From assembly GCA_026874595.1 (NCBI GenBank), contig CM049315.1:39946164-40010163 (forward strand): a stretch of DNA of 64,000 nucleotides, written 5' to 3'. The DNA is from Sipunculus nudus (lineage: Eukaryota > Annelida > Sipuncula > Golfingiida > Sipunculidae). Each line of letters starts with the position of its first letter. Position 1 is the first letter of the stretch. The translations under genes were made by a program, and so were the position numbers. The notes beneath the pieces are model-generated. The model worked only from the letters and a program-made list of their open reading frames with translations. It did not search any database and was not told where the DNA came from. Positions 33,319 to 45,415 of this stretch are shown one piece after another.

Positions 33319-34502
33319 ACGTTGCAGTACTGTAAGCATTAAAAGTATAAAAACCAATGACCAGATTAAAATGAAATTGTTCATTGGTGGCGCCATCTGC
33401 AATTGTTTTCGTTTGGCGTCCATCCATACATCCATACGTTTTAGGTATAAATTGCTCATATCCTAGGAGTGGTTCAATGTGTTTTGCTGCAATTTGGCAT
33501 GTACATCTATTTTGGAGAGTTTTCTCAGCAACAAGACAGGTGACGCCACCTACCGTGCCCTTTTAAAGATATAAATTAATTAAACAAAAACGTAATTAAA
33601 GATATAACACAATAATGGTCATAGCGAATCCCGTACACAGTACACTATAAAAATGGAGACACGTCTAATGTTTTTTTTTACAATACACCAGTGTTATATT
33701 TGAATACCCACGTGTTTAAAACGTCTGTGTTTATGCAGAAAACACTGGTGTCTACTGATAGACACAAGACGTGCTTTTACCAACATGTTTAAAGGTCCCT
33801 TTAAAGTGATATAATTCTGTCAAAATAAATCTCAATATATTGTAATAGTTTCAAATTTGTGTGAATAAACTTAAAAAAAAATATTTAATGTACATAAACG
33901 TATTTCAAGCATTATTGTCAGGGGTCAGTACTGAGTTTGACCATATATATTTGCTGTTAAATAATTTATCGGGGATTCGAGGTCTTATAATGCCCTTCCG
34001 TTTATTCATTAATTCATAAGCCCTTGAGCCCTTGTTTTAACATGAGCAGTAAAAACACCCGGGTGTTTATAAGCGGCTCGATATAAACACCTGGAAACCA
34101 AAGGGTTTCCATGGTTGACAAGGGTCCAGTGCTTGATGAGATCACGTAATACTGTGAGGCAAGCTGCTGATAAATGCGCGGTTGATTTTAAATGACTAAC
34201 ATATGTTGCTTCAAACTAGTATGTATATAGACATCCAAACATCCAGTGCACTCGAGATGTATCAAATGTCATTTAGAATGTCACCATTTGAACACAGATA
34301 CGTCTTTATTTAGCCTAACAATTATTATATGATTATATTTATATTATATTCATATTGCAAGAAATTACTTTTATTTGTTACTTTCTCACTCCCGTATGAC
34401 AGACATTGTAAAAATGTAAATGTGAAAATTGCCACAAGGTTGGTATCAACCTTGTTTTTATTAACTGCGTTTGAGGTATGTGGTGGTATATATATCTATA
34501 TG
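33319..34502. other. No gene seen
   Basis: AT-rich DNA. A GTGTTTATAAGCGGC sequence and a short CACCCGGGTGTTT palindrome lie near 34055, with no recognised repeat family. Confidence 0.4.
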
Positions 34503-34626
34503 ATGGTACAAATGGCAATCTGGTACGCTTGGCAATTGTACCAGTACAGATCGCAATTAGGGACTTTTACTGGTACAAATCCCAATCGCAATCTATACTA
34601 TCATACCAGATTGCCATTTGTACCAT
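34503..34626. other. Nested hairpin, 23-bp perfect outer stem
   Basis: 34503-34525 and 34604-34626 are perfect 23-bp inverted repeats (starting ATGGTACAAATGGCAATC). Inside, 34536-34546 and 34568-34578 form a second perfect 11-bp stem (TTGTACCAGTA). It is followed at once by a (TA)n tract. It could be a very short foldback element or a hairpin-RNA precursor. The TGGTAC word recurs in both stems. Confidence 0.75.

Positions 34627-34627
<1 letters not shown>

Positions 34628-34678
<51 letters not shown>
34628..34678. repeat. (TA)n microsatellite
   Basis: About 50 bases of alternating A and T next to the hairpin. Confidence 0.95.
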
Positions 34679-34680
<2 letters not shown>

Positions 34681-35069
34681 TATTTTTATTACAATTAGAA
34701 CTATTGTGCAAGATAAATGAATAAAAAAAATATATTTTAATATATACGCTGTCTAGCGTTATCGATAAATAATATATTAATTACTGCATTTGCAATGCGT
34801 ACATGTTTCATGGACACCTCAGCCGTCTTATAAGTTATGGGGTTAAAGTTTTCTTTGGATGTCTCCAGGCAAACTCCGATATTTCATCCTAAGGATGTAG
34901 CTCATCGTATCTGCATGTGAACTGACATCAGTGCCATGCAAGCACAGGAATTTTATGATTAGACATAGTGAAATCCCGGGATAACTGGTAGTACCAAAGG
35001 GAGGACCGGGGGTTGGGGCGTGGCCCTGTGGGCCTACTTGGCTACGCCCCCTATGATTGGGTTATTATT
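34679..35069. other. No gene seen
   Basis: AT-rich, then a short G-rich stretch (35000-35050) just before the element at 35070. Confidence 0.4.
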
Positions 35070-35774
35070 ATCCCCTGCCACCTCCATAGAAATGGAAATG
35101 GTCAGCGTCCGTTCGTCGTGCCGTCCGTCCGTCACAGATAAGATGTTAACGGAAAAACTCAAAAAGAATACGAAGTACAGCCACCAAAAATGCAGCACTG
35201 ATGCATCTTATCAAGGGCCAAGACATGGATGACCTTGACACATTTTTAAGATCACTGTGTCGATAATGCTAAAATGATGTTAGCACAGTAACTGGAAAAG
35301 TTCTTCAGGTACAGTCACCAAATATGCAGCTTAAATGCTTCAATGAATGGCCAATCAAGTTCGAATATAGATGACCATGGCCCATTTTTCAAGGTCACAG
35401 CGGCAATAATGCTGAAATGATTTTAACGCAAAAACTCAAAAAGAGTTTCAGTTACAGCCACCAAACTTGCAGCATTGATTTGCCTTATCAAGGGCTAATT
35501 CGAGTTCAAATATTGATGACCTTGAAACATTCTTTAAGGTCACAGAGGCAATGATGATTCAATAATTATTACGCAATAATTCGGAAAAAATGAAGCACAG
35601 TCACCAAATTTGCAGCATTTACCTTCCTCATGAGAGCTAGGTCACGTTCGAATATGGATGATATTGATGCAGTTTTCAAACTCACAGTAAACTTGGTGGG
35701 TGACATTGACCCATCTTAAATTTCATATAGGTGTTCACAATTTTTTCCAGGTATATCCACAACAGGCAGGGGAG
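35070..35774 (+). mobile_element. Non-autonomous element with CCCCTGCC inverted ends and tandem core
   Basis: CCCCTGCC (35072-35079) faces GGCAGGGG (35765-35772), with partial similarity beyond on both sides. Between them are four ~141-bp tandem units, each with ACAG(T/C)CACCAAA.(A/T)TGCAGC (near 35177, 35312, 35454, 35596). The first three carry a GATGACC(T/A)-type block and the fourth a diverged form. A CCGTCCGTCC tract near 35123 resembles the ends of the hairpin repeats. No coding capacity. The target duplication is unclear. Confidence 0.6.
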
Positions 35775-35778
35775 ATAC

Positions 35779-36524
35779 TAGATCTGTTCCACAGATCAAC
35801 TTTTCCCTTGTATATTCTTGATTGACTTAGTTTGTTTTAATTCTACGACTGCTCAATCTATTTTCTTAGCTAAGGAACAAATTTCCCAGCGAGATAGATT
35901 TATATATTGTATGTCTTATGGGGGTTTAATTTTTCCTCCAGCATCTCCCCATATCAGGCGAATCTATTGAGTCTCCTCAGTCCATTAGGTTTGGCTGGAT
36001 TCTTTGTTTATTCCATGATTCGAAAAAAGATTTCTAAATTACTTACAATATATTTACATTCAATTACAATATATTACAACATAATACGCATTTCTCGCAT
36101 TCACTACTGCCGTGTGAGTAAGTTCTCAGGACATTTTTTAGTTAAACATTAAATTACCTTTTAGAATTGCATTTCACTCACAACGAATGTACTCTCATTG
36201 ACTGCAATTTTTTAACTACTTGCTTATAATGAATAATGAGGATAAGATAACACTGCGTTAATCCAGTGTTTTATTATACTGATATAGATGGCAAAATAAA
36301 GTTGGCTCAGCGTGGTAAATAAAACATAAAAATCCCAGACCACAAAATTATAAAAGAACTCCAATTTATCATTAAAAAATGGGACGAACTATTTGCCTTT
36401 AATATTGCAGTAATTGTTACTGTTGTAATAAATGTCGTTTGTGGCATAAATAAACACGTATGGGAGGATTGTAAATGTATTCTGAATAATAAAGACTCCT
36501 AACCTTTTCGTTAAATTCGTTAAA
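35779..36524. other. No gene seen
   Basis: AT-rich DNA between the inverted-terminus element and array B. No exon signals or repeats recognised. Confidence 0.4.
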
Positions 36525-37869
36525 TTAAGAAAAATTATTTCTTCAGTGGTGATAAAAACTGGCGGCTATTTGTTATTACAAAAGTGACCGCTATTACAAT
36601 AGTGGTTGCTCGACACGGTCACTATTGTAATAACATTCACTTTTGTAATAAATTTCGTTATAGGTATAATTAATGACGTGAGAGTAGATAATAACGTTTG
36701 GAATACTATAATTCCTCAGCATATTACACTTAAACAGACATATAAAACGATGATGGCATTTCAAGATAAACGGTGAGGGAAATTATTTCTTCAGTGGTGA
36801 GATAAAAGTGGCGGCTATTTTTTATTACATTAGTGACCGTTATTACAATAGTTGTTGCTCGACACGGTCACTATTGTAATAACGTTCACTATTGAAAAAA
36901 AATTTCGTATTAGGTATAATTAATGACGTGAGAGTGGATAATAACGTTTGGAATACTATAATTCCCAAGCATATTACACTTAAACAGACATATAAAACGA
37001 TGGTGGCATTTCAAGATAAACGGTGAGGGAAATTATTTCTTCAGTGGTGAGATAAAAGTGGCGGCTATTTTTTATTACATTAGTGACCGTTATTACAATA
37101 GTGGTTGCTCGAAACGGTCACTATTGTAATAACGGTCACTATTGTAATGAATTTCGTATTAGGTATAATTAATTAAGTACGATTGATTTCAACACTTGGA
37201 ATACTATAAGTCCCCAGCATTTTACACTTGAACACAATTGTAATAAAGTTCACTATTGTAATAATTTCGTTATAGTATAATTAATTAAGTACGATGGATT
37301 ACAACGTTTGGAATACTATAATTCTCCAGCATTTTACACTTGAACACAAATATAAAAAAGATGAAGGCATTTCAAGATGAAATATGAGAGAAATTATTTC
37401 TTCAGTGGTGAGATGAAAGTATCGGCTATTTTTTATTTCAATAGTGACCGTTATTACAATAGTGGTTGCTCGACACGGTCACTATTGTAATAACGTTCAC
37501 TATTGTAATAAATTTCGTAATTGCTATATAATTAATGATGTAAGAGTGGATTATAAAGTTTGGAATACTACAATTCTGCAGCATTTTAGAATGGAACTCA
37601 AATTTAAAACAATGGTGGCATTTCAAGATGAACGACGATAGAATTATTTCTTCAGTGGTGAAATAAAGGTGGCCGTTAGTTTTTATTACAATAGTGACCG
37701 TTATTACAATAGTGGTTTCTCGACACGGTCACTAATGTAATAAAGTTCACCAGTGTAATAACATATGAAATACAAACTGATGCGTTTTTGGGGAGACAGA
37801 GTATGAATTGTGTGATTTTTTAAAATAATTATTACAATAGTGAACGTTATTACAATAGTGGTTGCAACA
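36525..37869 (-). repeat. Satellite array B: inverted copy of the ~248-bp unit
   Basis: Reverse-orientation units with palindrome centres near 36602, 36856, 37106, 37466 and 37717, plus a shortened unit around 37200-37290 and a partial unit ending at about 37869. Landmarks are the reverse complements of array A (GAAATTATTTCTTCAGTGG, GTGGTTGCTCGACACGGTC). Sequence differences between units are modest. Confidence 0.95.
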
Positions 37870-37929
37870 CCGCTACAACACGAGCTACGCGTGGCACACG
37901 AACCAAATGTCAACAACGCATGGAGCACA
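37870..37929 (-). mobile_element. LTR fragment at the array B / duplication boundary
   Basis: CCGCTACAACACGAGCTACG to GCATGGAGCAC matches the inner right part of the LTRs at 47158 and 57614. The last ~60 bp of the LTR, up to CTGTAACA, are missing. Confidence 0.85.
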
Positions 37930-39018
37930 ATTTCAACTGTATGATGGTGGTAACCCCTAAAAGGTTTGTGTATTTTAGTCTTATAACCTCCTCGGTACCC
38001 TTAATAAATAACTTAAGAAAGAATAAATATGCATAACGGTACTCAAAAGCAACAAATTATAGACAATATGACATTGTCTACTTTATAATTGTAAGATATA
38101 TCAAATACATATATCGATTCAATCAATCTGTCAAATACATTGGCTAATTGTTCAGTCAATTTATAAAATTCCTAAAATTTTCTTTCAATTTATTCATATC
38201 TTGAGGGAATCAGGCATTTTTGTAAATTGCCTGAAATTTTTGGCAATTTACAAATTGACTGATTTTACACATTGACCGTGGCAGATATAAGATGTTTCGG
38301 ATTCTTTATTTTTGTCATGTCTATGGAATCGGTTTCAAAATCAGCTGTCAATCATATAATCTTTTGGAGACGTACACACCATACATTCAACAATGAGTGG
38401 CTTAACTGATATGCCGAGTTATAACGGAATGGTTTACGTACATGATGTTAGAAAGAAGACACACTTATTTAAGGTTGGTCCAGTTTACCCTCCCTAACTG
38501 TCAGGTTGAGTGCAAAATGTGACATGTTGTGAAACATGACGAAATATATGCCCCTGGTTAATGTTTCACAGTGTTTTTTACCATATGAAAAGATCTGTCG
38601 GACATATCTTAGTAAAATATTGTGCCTCATGCAAACAACATCTCTCGATAAGTCAAGGTAATCAATTAAGCGTCAAAGGAAATGAAAAAAATGTAACGCA
38701 TGCTTCTTTCCAAATGTAATCACCATGAAGTATTTTCTCGTTTGATTTATTTATTTTAAGAAACCTCGAGGTCTCCTTTACAGTGTTAACCTGTGGGTTT
38801 CATGATCCCGTCAGCAACATTCGACACGGCCAGACCTCGAGTTGTAACTCCATTAATGTAACCTCCTTGTTAAACATTTTGCAACATGAATACATCGTAG
38901 GAATAGGAGAAAATTTCCATCAGATCATGGCGACATTGTATATGCGACATCAAGGGCAACACTTTTTTAAATATTTTTGGTTTAGATGACTGCTTTCATT
39001 TATAATGCTTGCTTAAGT

Positions 39019-39180
39019 AAATGTGTACATCTGCAGAATCCCACTTCGGTGTCCGATTACGTACCAAGGCGGTGACACACGAATACCATGGCGTCAACCA
39101 GACTCGATGTGCCGCACCTGTGAGCCCTGACTGTGTAATCAACCCCATATCTGGGAGGCAAAACTGGGGCACAGTCAATA
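39019..39180 (-). mobile_element. SINE fragment (unit 1); homologues near 49510 and 59935
   Basis: GTACATCTGCAGAATCCCAC to CTGGGAGG resembles the body of the SINEs at 3957 and 43823 (GGTGACACACGAATACCATG, GTGTAATCAACCCC) but lacks the tRNA-like head. In units 2 and 3 the TRIM is inserted just left of it. Confidence 0.65.
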
Positions 39181-39913
39181 TCCAAAATCGATATATGTCC
39201 AGTCAATGTGTTTGAAAATATAATCATATATCTTATTTATAATATATCTTCATTTCCTGTGGGTGTTACTTGGATTTTGATGAGGTTATGAAGCAAAGCT
39301 GGCTCTTTAATGTGTCTTTTAACCTGATAGCCTTGACTTTAACCGGAGAAAAATATATAGCATTTCATAACAGCTGCAGGGTCTAATGATCACTCCTATC
39401 ATGTTAATCTAACCTAAGGAGGCTCAGCTGTTAACGCAGCGTCTTTATCCTGCTTATTTATTGATACTCGACCACTGTTTGATGTCTTGTACATTAAGAA
39501 TTCGACGATGAATAATTTCCCCTTCGTGTATAAATTTATTCATTGACCGTTGTAGGTCTTGCGGTAAAATCTTTACCTGGCTTACACATATTGCTAATGA
39601 ACAGAGTCGCAAAGATGCTAACTTAAAACCAGTAATAAATCATCAAAGCAATACTATTTAACCAGAATATTATAAGTTACCCTAATTACTTAAATGCCCT
39701 AGGTCCCTTAAGATAAGTAAAGAACATCTGGCTTTACATCACGTTGAAGTGTACGTTTTTTCTCAACCCATTTTATAATATGCTACTTAAACACTATATC
39801 TTTTATACAAAGGTTGCTTAAACAATTAGGACCATGCCATAAATAGCAATGCTTGTTTTTCTGCACTCTGAGGTTGCCAGTTGTGTTATCAGGGGCGTAG
39901 TCCGGATTGGCGA

Positions 39914-40000
39914 GGGAGAGAGAGAGACAGAGAGATAGAGAGAGAGAGAAAAAAAGAGAGAGACAGGGAGAGTAAGAGTGAGAAAGAGACAGAGGGACCT
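39914..40000. repeat. (GA)n-rich tract; homologues at 50404 and 60823
   Basis: Imperfect GAGA/GACAGA purine-rich tract. Its length and interruptions differ between the three units. Confidence 0.9.
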
Positions 40001-40439
40001 AAACAGACAGAGAAAGGCACAGACAGACTTCAAAAAAAGATTTTAGATTTAATTCGTTTTCTAAATTATAGAGAGTTTTATACGTCGAGATCGTAATTCA
40101 GGAATTATTTTACAAATATACTGTACACGCTGTGCCTAGAACTTAACTTCTTGTAACAGTTTTAAATTCAAATTTAGGGAAATGGTTGCCAATGAAAACC
40201 AAATTTGAGTAAAAAGTGTCGGTTATATATGCAAGCAATTAAACCCAATAACCATTGGTGAGCAGAAAAACATTAACTCTAGATTCTAATAGATAACTGC
40301 CGTCAAACACTATTAGACAGGTCTCTATCCAAGTATGTGTTGTTAGAAACGAAAGAATACAATAGTGACAAAAAGGAACCAGTTCCTCATGTTTTGAAAA
40401 CATTATTTTCACCGGCAGATATGTCAATATTTAAGAAAA

Positions 40440-40810
40440 AAGCTATCATCAGATTTTCATGCAAAGTATGGGTGTAGGAGGTACGTCACTCTTAGTAAGA
40501 TGGCAGTCACTTCACTACACTGTCTCCGATAACAGTGTTCAAATCATCTTATTGTGCCAGAGGGCATTGGTGATCTACTGTGTCAAAGGCCGTAGTAAGG
40601 TCCAGTAACAAGCTTGACAATTATGCGTTCTCGAGGGGCATAGATGACGCCATTCTGGGACCGAAACAGCTAAGTGGAATGGCTCTCCCTGTTTAGGGGC
40701 GGGGGAGAGTGGAAGGCCTTCAGAAGACCGTCGTGACTGAGCGCCAGAACACACAGTATCGGAAAGCAATCACTCGGCAGTTTCAAGGCACAATAAAGCT
40801 GGTGGCATGC
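40440..40810 (-). pseudogene. CR1-like LINE reverse transcriptase fragment, unit 1
   Basis: The minus strand reads LNRESHST, a stop, then LFRSQN-type sequence (the YRxxHSTETALL region of CR1-group RT). One frame over comes LLLDLTTAFDTVDHQ, the RT motif A with its catalytic aspartate. This is followed by DDLNTVIGDSVVK-like sequence with stops. A frameshift, an HST-stop and further stops make it dead. Homologues occur in units 2 and 3. Confidence 0.75.
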
Positions 40811-40971
40811 GTTAGAATTTTTACGGTAGTGTAACAGGACGCTTAGGTGGCGCAACCTTAGGTACCAATGACACATTTGAAGGTAAGAGTGTAATAGCAC
40901 CTGATCAAGAGATAAAGATCTCCTAACTTTATCTGCGCAACGTAAAAGAGAAAATGCTTAACATTTAGCAT

Positions 40972-41339
40972 ATATTTTTGAATTTTGTTGTTGTTGGAGG
41001 TAACAAGTGTATGTACATCTGCAGAATTTCTTTCCGATTTCGGACTCCGTGACAGGGTATTATCACACGCTTCCTCTCAATTTATATATCTTGGTGACTA
41101 CTGCACCTTTGAGACCTTGGTGTGTAATACTCCCCATTGCTCATACAAACGAAGTACCCCCGAAAGGTGCACTCGTTGGTGACTATAAAACGGTCGTTGG
41201 GCACGACCATACTATTGAGGCTGCAGAGAGCTTCCCCTAGGTGGCCGAGCGTGAAAAATCTCACCGTGAAGGCTCAGTTTTGAATTCACGCTATTCAGGC
41301 TTGAGTCCTGTGCTCTACTCCTAAGCCACAGGCGCCGGT
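40972..41339 (-). mobile_element. tRNA-derived SINE, unit 1
   Basis: Target duplication CATTTAGCAT / CATTTAGTAT (40962-40971 and 41340-41349, one mismatch). tRNA-like head at the right end (minus strand: TGTGGCTTAGGAG, with a degraded B box GTGAATTC), body shared with the SINE at 43823, and tail GTTACCTCC. Compared with unit 2, about 30 bp of the tail are missing. Confidence 0.8.
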
Positions 41340-42502
41340 CATTTAGTATGTAAAAAATTGTGTCTATAAACATATGACCTTAGATTCGTTAACAACCAAG
41401 GGGTGCCACACACCCTCATTTGCATACATTATAAATAAAAAAGATTATCTCATTCCAGACAGGAAATATCTGCAAGTGAAAATATAGCATAAAAGTAATT
41501 TTCAGGAAAATATAAATAGGCAATGTTAACATCATGTTTCATTATTGAATTCTTCCGTTTGCAACAAGTAAAATGCTAGAAAGAAATCTAGCTCCGGTAC
41601 ATTACTCTGAATTTGTCTTTAGATAACTAAAAAACTCGAGGTATTGATTCTTGCATTCCGTGCACATTAATATTGGGTTAAAATGTTTCAAATAATTAGC
41701 ATTTTTTCGTCCATTTCATTTATCTGTCAATCATTTATCTCTCCTCTCATTAAACAGCACTCTCAAGCAAACCAGGTGAAGTCTCAGAAAATGAACACTA
41801 TTTATATTACAGTTCAGGGTTAGCTAGGCATCCCCAAGCTTCTTGGTGAAGTCTCGTCTTCGTCGGCTTCGTTAACTGGGCCAAAGAAAGGAATGATTTC
41901 TAGGAACCACCCGCGTCAATTTTAAACCCCGTATCAAAAATTTTTTACTTTGATTATCATCTTTCTATAAGATAAAATAATGCAATTTTGATGAGGTTTC
42001 CTTTTTAATGTAGTGCTTTTACCTGTCTAGCAAAAAATTATGTTATTATGAAGGTTTCACCTGATCATATGACATTTTTATCGAAACATACAAAAAGGTA
42101 AAAAAAAATCCCTCCTCCGCACTGATTTCTGAAAAAAAGTGCCTGAAAACCACATACTTTATTTTAGCCTAATGCATGTATTGAAGAAACTCTTCTGGAA
42201 GGTCCGGGTGTAGCTAGATATGTAGATAATTTCAGTTTAGTTTACATTTATTTATTTTCTGTATATAATGTCATTATGTCCTGGTTTTGGGATGATCAGT
42301 GAGCTTTAAACAATATACAATTGATATTTATTTCCTGACTAAGTCATACATTTTCGTTTGAATTAAGTCGTGTGTATTTAGTGTGTATGAAGTTACATTT
42401 TGTCTTATACCTTATTTTAGATGAATGTACATGTTGCTGTATGTACCTGCTCAATAGTGTGGTTGGTCCGTAAATATATATCAAACTAATAATAAGAAGA
42501 AG

Positions 42503-42506
<4 letters not shown>

Positions 42507-42568
<62 letters not shown>
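42507..42568. repeat. (TA)n microsatellite
   Basis: About 60 bases of TA. The homologue in unit 2 (53516-53596) is about 20 bases longer. Confidence 0.95.
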
Positions 42569-42572
<4 letters not shown>

Positions 42573-43241
42573 ATTCTAAATCCTGGCTGCATCCCTAGCC
42601 TGCTGCCTAATTTTAACCTTGAATAAAGAAGCTTGCCATCACCATTCTTGTCTTCCATGGTTGTCTGGAATTAGTCTGCTCCTGGCTGATGTAGGAAACA
42701 TCATTGACTAAGTCAGTTCTTCCAATGAATACCTGTTGATGAGCTGTCAATCATCTTGTGTGTCACGGTCTGGTTTGTCTGCTGCCCGTCTCCGGTCTTG
42801 TTTGGCCTTGTGAGTGACGTATCATTCAGCTTTGATCGGATGAAGATTTTGCGGTTTTAAAGGTATTTCATCTTGAACGGTAGACAGCGCTTTGTTGTAA
42901 CTTGTGGGCGTTGAGTAGGTCATCCGGTGAATAATTCGACGCCGCATCTTTAGATAAAGCAGGCACTTCTTCTACAAAAAAAGCCAAAAAATGATAAAGA
43001 ATCTGCGTGGTTCGCCGCCTACATGAAATCTGAAATCACTGAGAAACATTAATATTCCCGCCACTGCAAAAAGAGAGTCAAGATAATCAATAAAATCGGG
43101 AAAAAAGTGGCCTTCTGACAAATACCATAAGCGCTTGCATTAATGCACATGAAGGAATGGTGAATTAGAGATATGTTATAGCTTACATGAATCATAATCC
43201 TGTTTTCCTCCCAAGCGTCTTCCTGGATAATTATGGCTGTC

Positions 43242-43243
<2 letters not shown>

Positions 43244-43286
<43 letters not shown>

Positions 43287-43297
43287 GGGGGGGGGGG
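43244..43297. repeat. (GA)n followed by poly(G)
   Basis: About 38 bases of GA, then a G-run of about 13. The homologue at 54271-54342 has expanded in both parts. Confidence 0.95.
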
Positions 43298-43822
43298 GCA
43301 AGAGTACATTAGGTTTTTTTACCTATGCATATCTATGCCCAGTGGGCCAGTTCCTGTGAACTAGTTCTAGAATCTTGTCAACAACTATATCACACAGGGT
43401 TATTTCTTTGGTTTACAGACAGATCATGTCTATTTTTGGGGCAAATAAAAATATAATGACCAAGGCAGTAAAAATAAATAAATTAAAGATTTAACACAGA
43501 TTTAAGCTTGTACATTCATTAGGGTAAAAACCCGTGTTTACACACTATGTATTATTTATATTATTTATTATCTGTTCGTTTTTCTTGACTCTAAGCAAAC
43601 ATTTATTTTGTTTGTGAGACGATTGTCAGTCAAATCAAGATCCAAGATTATTTTTACAACATACAAGGTATTTATTCACAAAGTTAATTAATGAACATGT
43701 CACAACGTAATTCATTTAAGACATTTTAACGTAGAATACCAACAAATATACGCTTTATACGTTTCTCCACGTAAATGTAACGTGAATTGCAGCACCTCGG
43801 GTGAGGTGTTTGACATTTAAAC

Positions 43823-44259
43823 TTTCTTTTTTGTTTTTTTTTGGTAGAGGTAACCGCCTCGAGTTTTAGTGCTGACTTATCTAATTCTTAACCTAAGTTT
43901 ATACATTTGCAGAGTTTTCATTTCGGTTAGGGACTACTTGACAGGGTGGTAGCACTCGCTTCCTATCATGTTTGTTTAATAGTATTCTGGTGTCACCCAG
44001 GCCCGGTGTCTACCGCACCTACGGGTCCTGGGTGTGTAATAACCCCCATTGCTTGGTCATAACACCGAGGAACCTCCCAAGGACGCACTCGTATGTGAGT
44101 GATACACGGCTTTGGGACACAGCCTTCCCATTAAGCCTGCAGAGCGCTCCCCTTGGTGTGGGCCGACCGTGAAAAACCTCACCGCCTCGGCTGAGATTCG
44201 AACCCACGATCTCCCGGCTTTGAGTCCTGCGCTTTTCCCTTGAGCCACAGATACCGGGT
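43823..44259 (-). mobile_element. Full-length tRNA-derived SINE with 10-bp target duplication
   Basis: ACATTTAAAC occurs at 43813-43822 and 44260-44269. On the minus strand: head with A box TGGCTCAAGGG and B box GGTTCGAATCTC, a ~300-bp body, the tail hairpin GAGGCGGTTACCTCTACC, then an A-rich end. It is the best-preserved SINE in the window and the reference for the others. It may belong to one of the bivalve SINE superfamilies, which I cannot confirm by eye. Confidence 0.9.
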
Positions 44260-45353
44260 ACATTTAAACATTTTAATAAAACTCTTTTTAATGACATTAT
44301 TTTTCTCCTGAAATTTATAATATTTTAAGAAAGCTGATATGTTAAAGGGGTCAAATATGCATTTGTTTAGTTTCTCATTTCATTTGTTGATTCACCCTAC
44401 GCCCACATAGCAGGCTGTCTAACATTTTTCAAAGTTAAGTTGGTGGACTATACCAAAAATGTCACATAATGACTTGTTTGAACAGAATGGTTTGTATAAG
44501 AAATGAATTCATCGATGCTTTCAAAATTGAGCATATAATGACCGGAAATAGCTTCTATGAGAGAACCAGTTTATCGAATTAGATGTAAGTCCATAACCTA
44601 CGTTGCGAAACGTTGAAATGTCCGAACGAATACATAATGTGAGATAGCAGCCCAGTAATGAGATATCGTCCAGGCATTTATCATATGAAGAAAAATGGCA
44701 TGGACGGTATATCCTAATTGGATGTTGATCTGGTTAATGCCTTAAAAAATTTAACCACAAAATGTGACGTTAAGATTACATGACTGATGCCGTGTGACCC
44801 GGTCCAAAAAACCGTTAAGCTACCATACAGTTACTCCTATAACAGTAACTGTTCATTAAATATGTATGGTGTCATATAGACCCATGAAGCCTTGGTACCA
44901 ATTAAGTATCTATGCATTATTTCATTCCGATAATGTATGTACATGTCTCAATATTAAATAAACTCTCTCTACAAGCAATGAATCAAGGCAATGACATTTG
45001 ATATTAAATTAGACTCCTGTGACCTCAATAAGAGAGTGCATGTACATAAGGGGAACAATAATAGTTTTAGAGAATGATTGACATGGCTAACCATAACATG
45101 ACCATGCTGACTATAAATATTTTTTTTTATTTCAGTAAGTCGGTTCCCATTTGTTAATGTATAGTAAAAGGTACATGTTGACTGAAAAAAAAATTATAAT
45201 AATGAACGAAAATTATATCCGTAGACTGGCAGAATCGGTAAAGCTAATAACATTTACCATTGCTATATAACCACCTGGCCTAGGTACTGTCACCTAGCGG
45301 CAAATCATGTGACTTATTTAAAATTCTCTCGCACCCATTCGATAACTCTGAAG

Positions 45354-45415
45354 TTCGGGACTCCCGTCTATCAACCAGCGGAATACGGGACTCCCGTCTA
45401 TCAACCAGTGGAATA
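45354..45415. repeat. Short tandem duplication, 2 x ~29 bp
   Basis: CGGGACTCCCGTCTATCAAC occurs twice in succession. It is also present in unit 2 near 56325-56385. Confidence 0.85.

Noticed and set aside
39818-40033. Serine/leucine-rich minus-strand frames in all three units
   Set aside because: Translations of the (GA)n tract, with lengths that follow the microsatellite.
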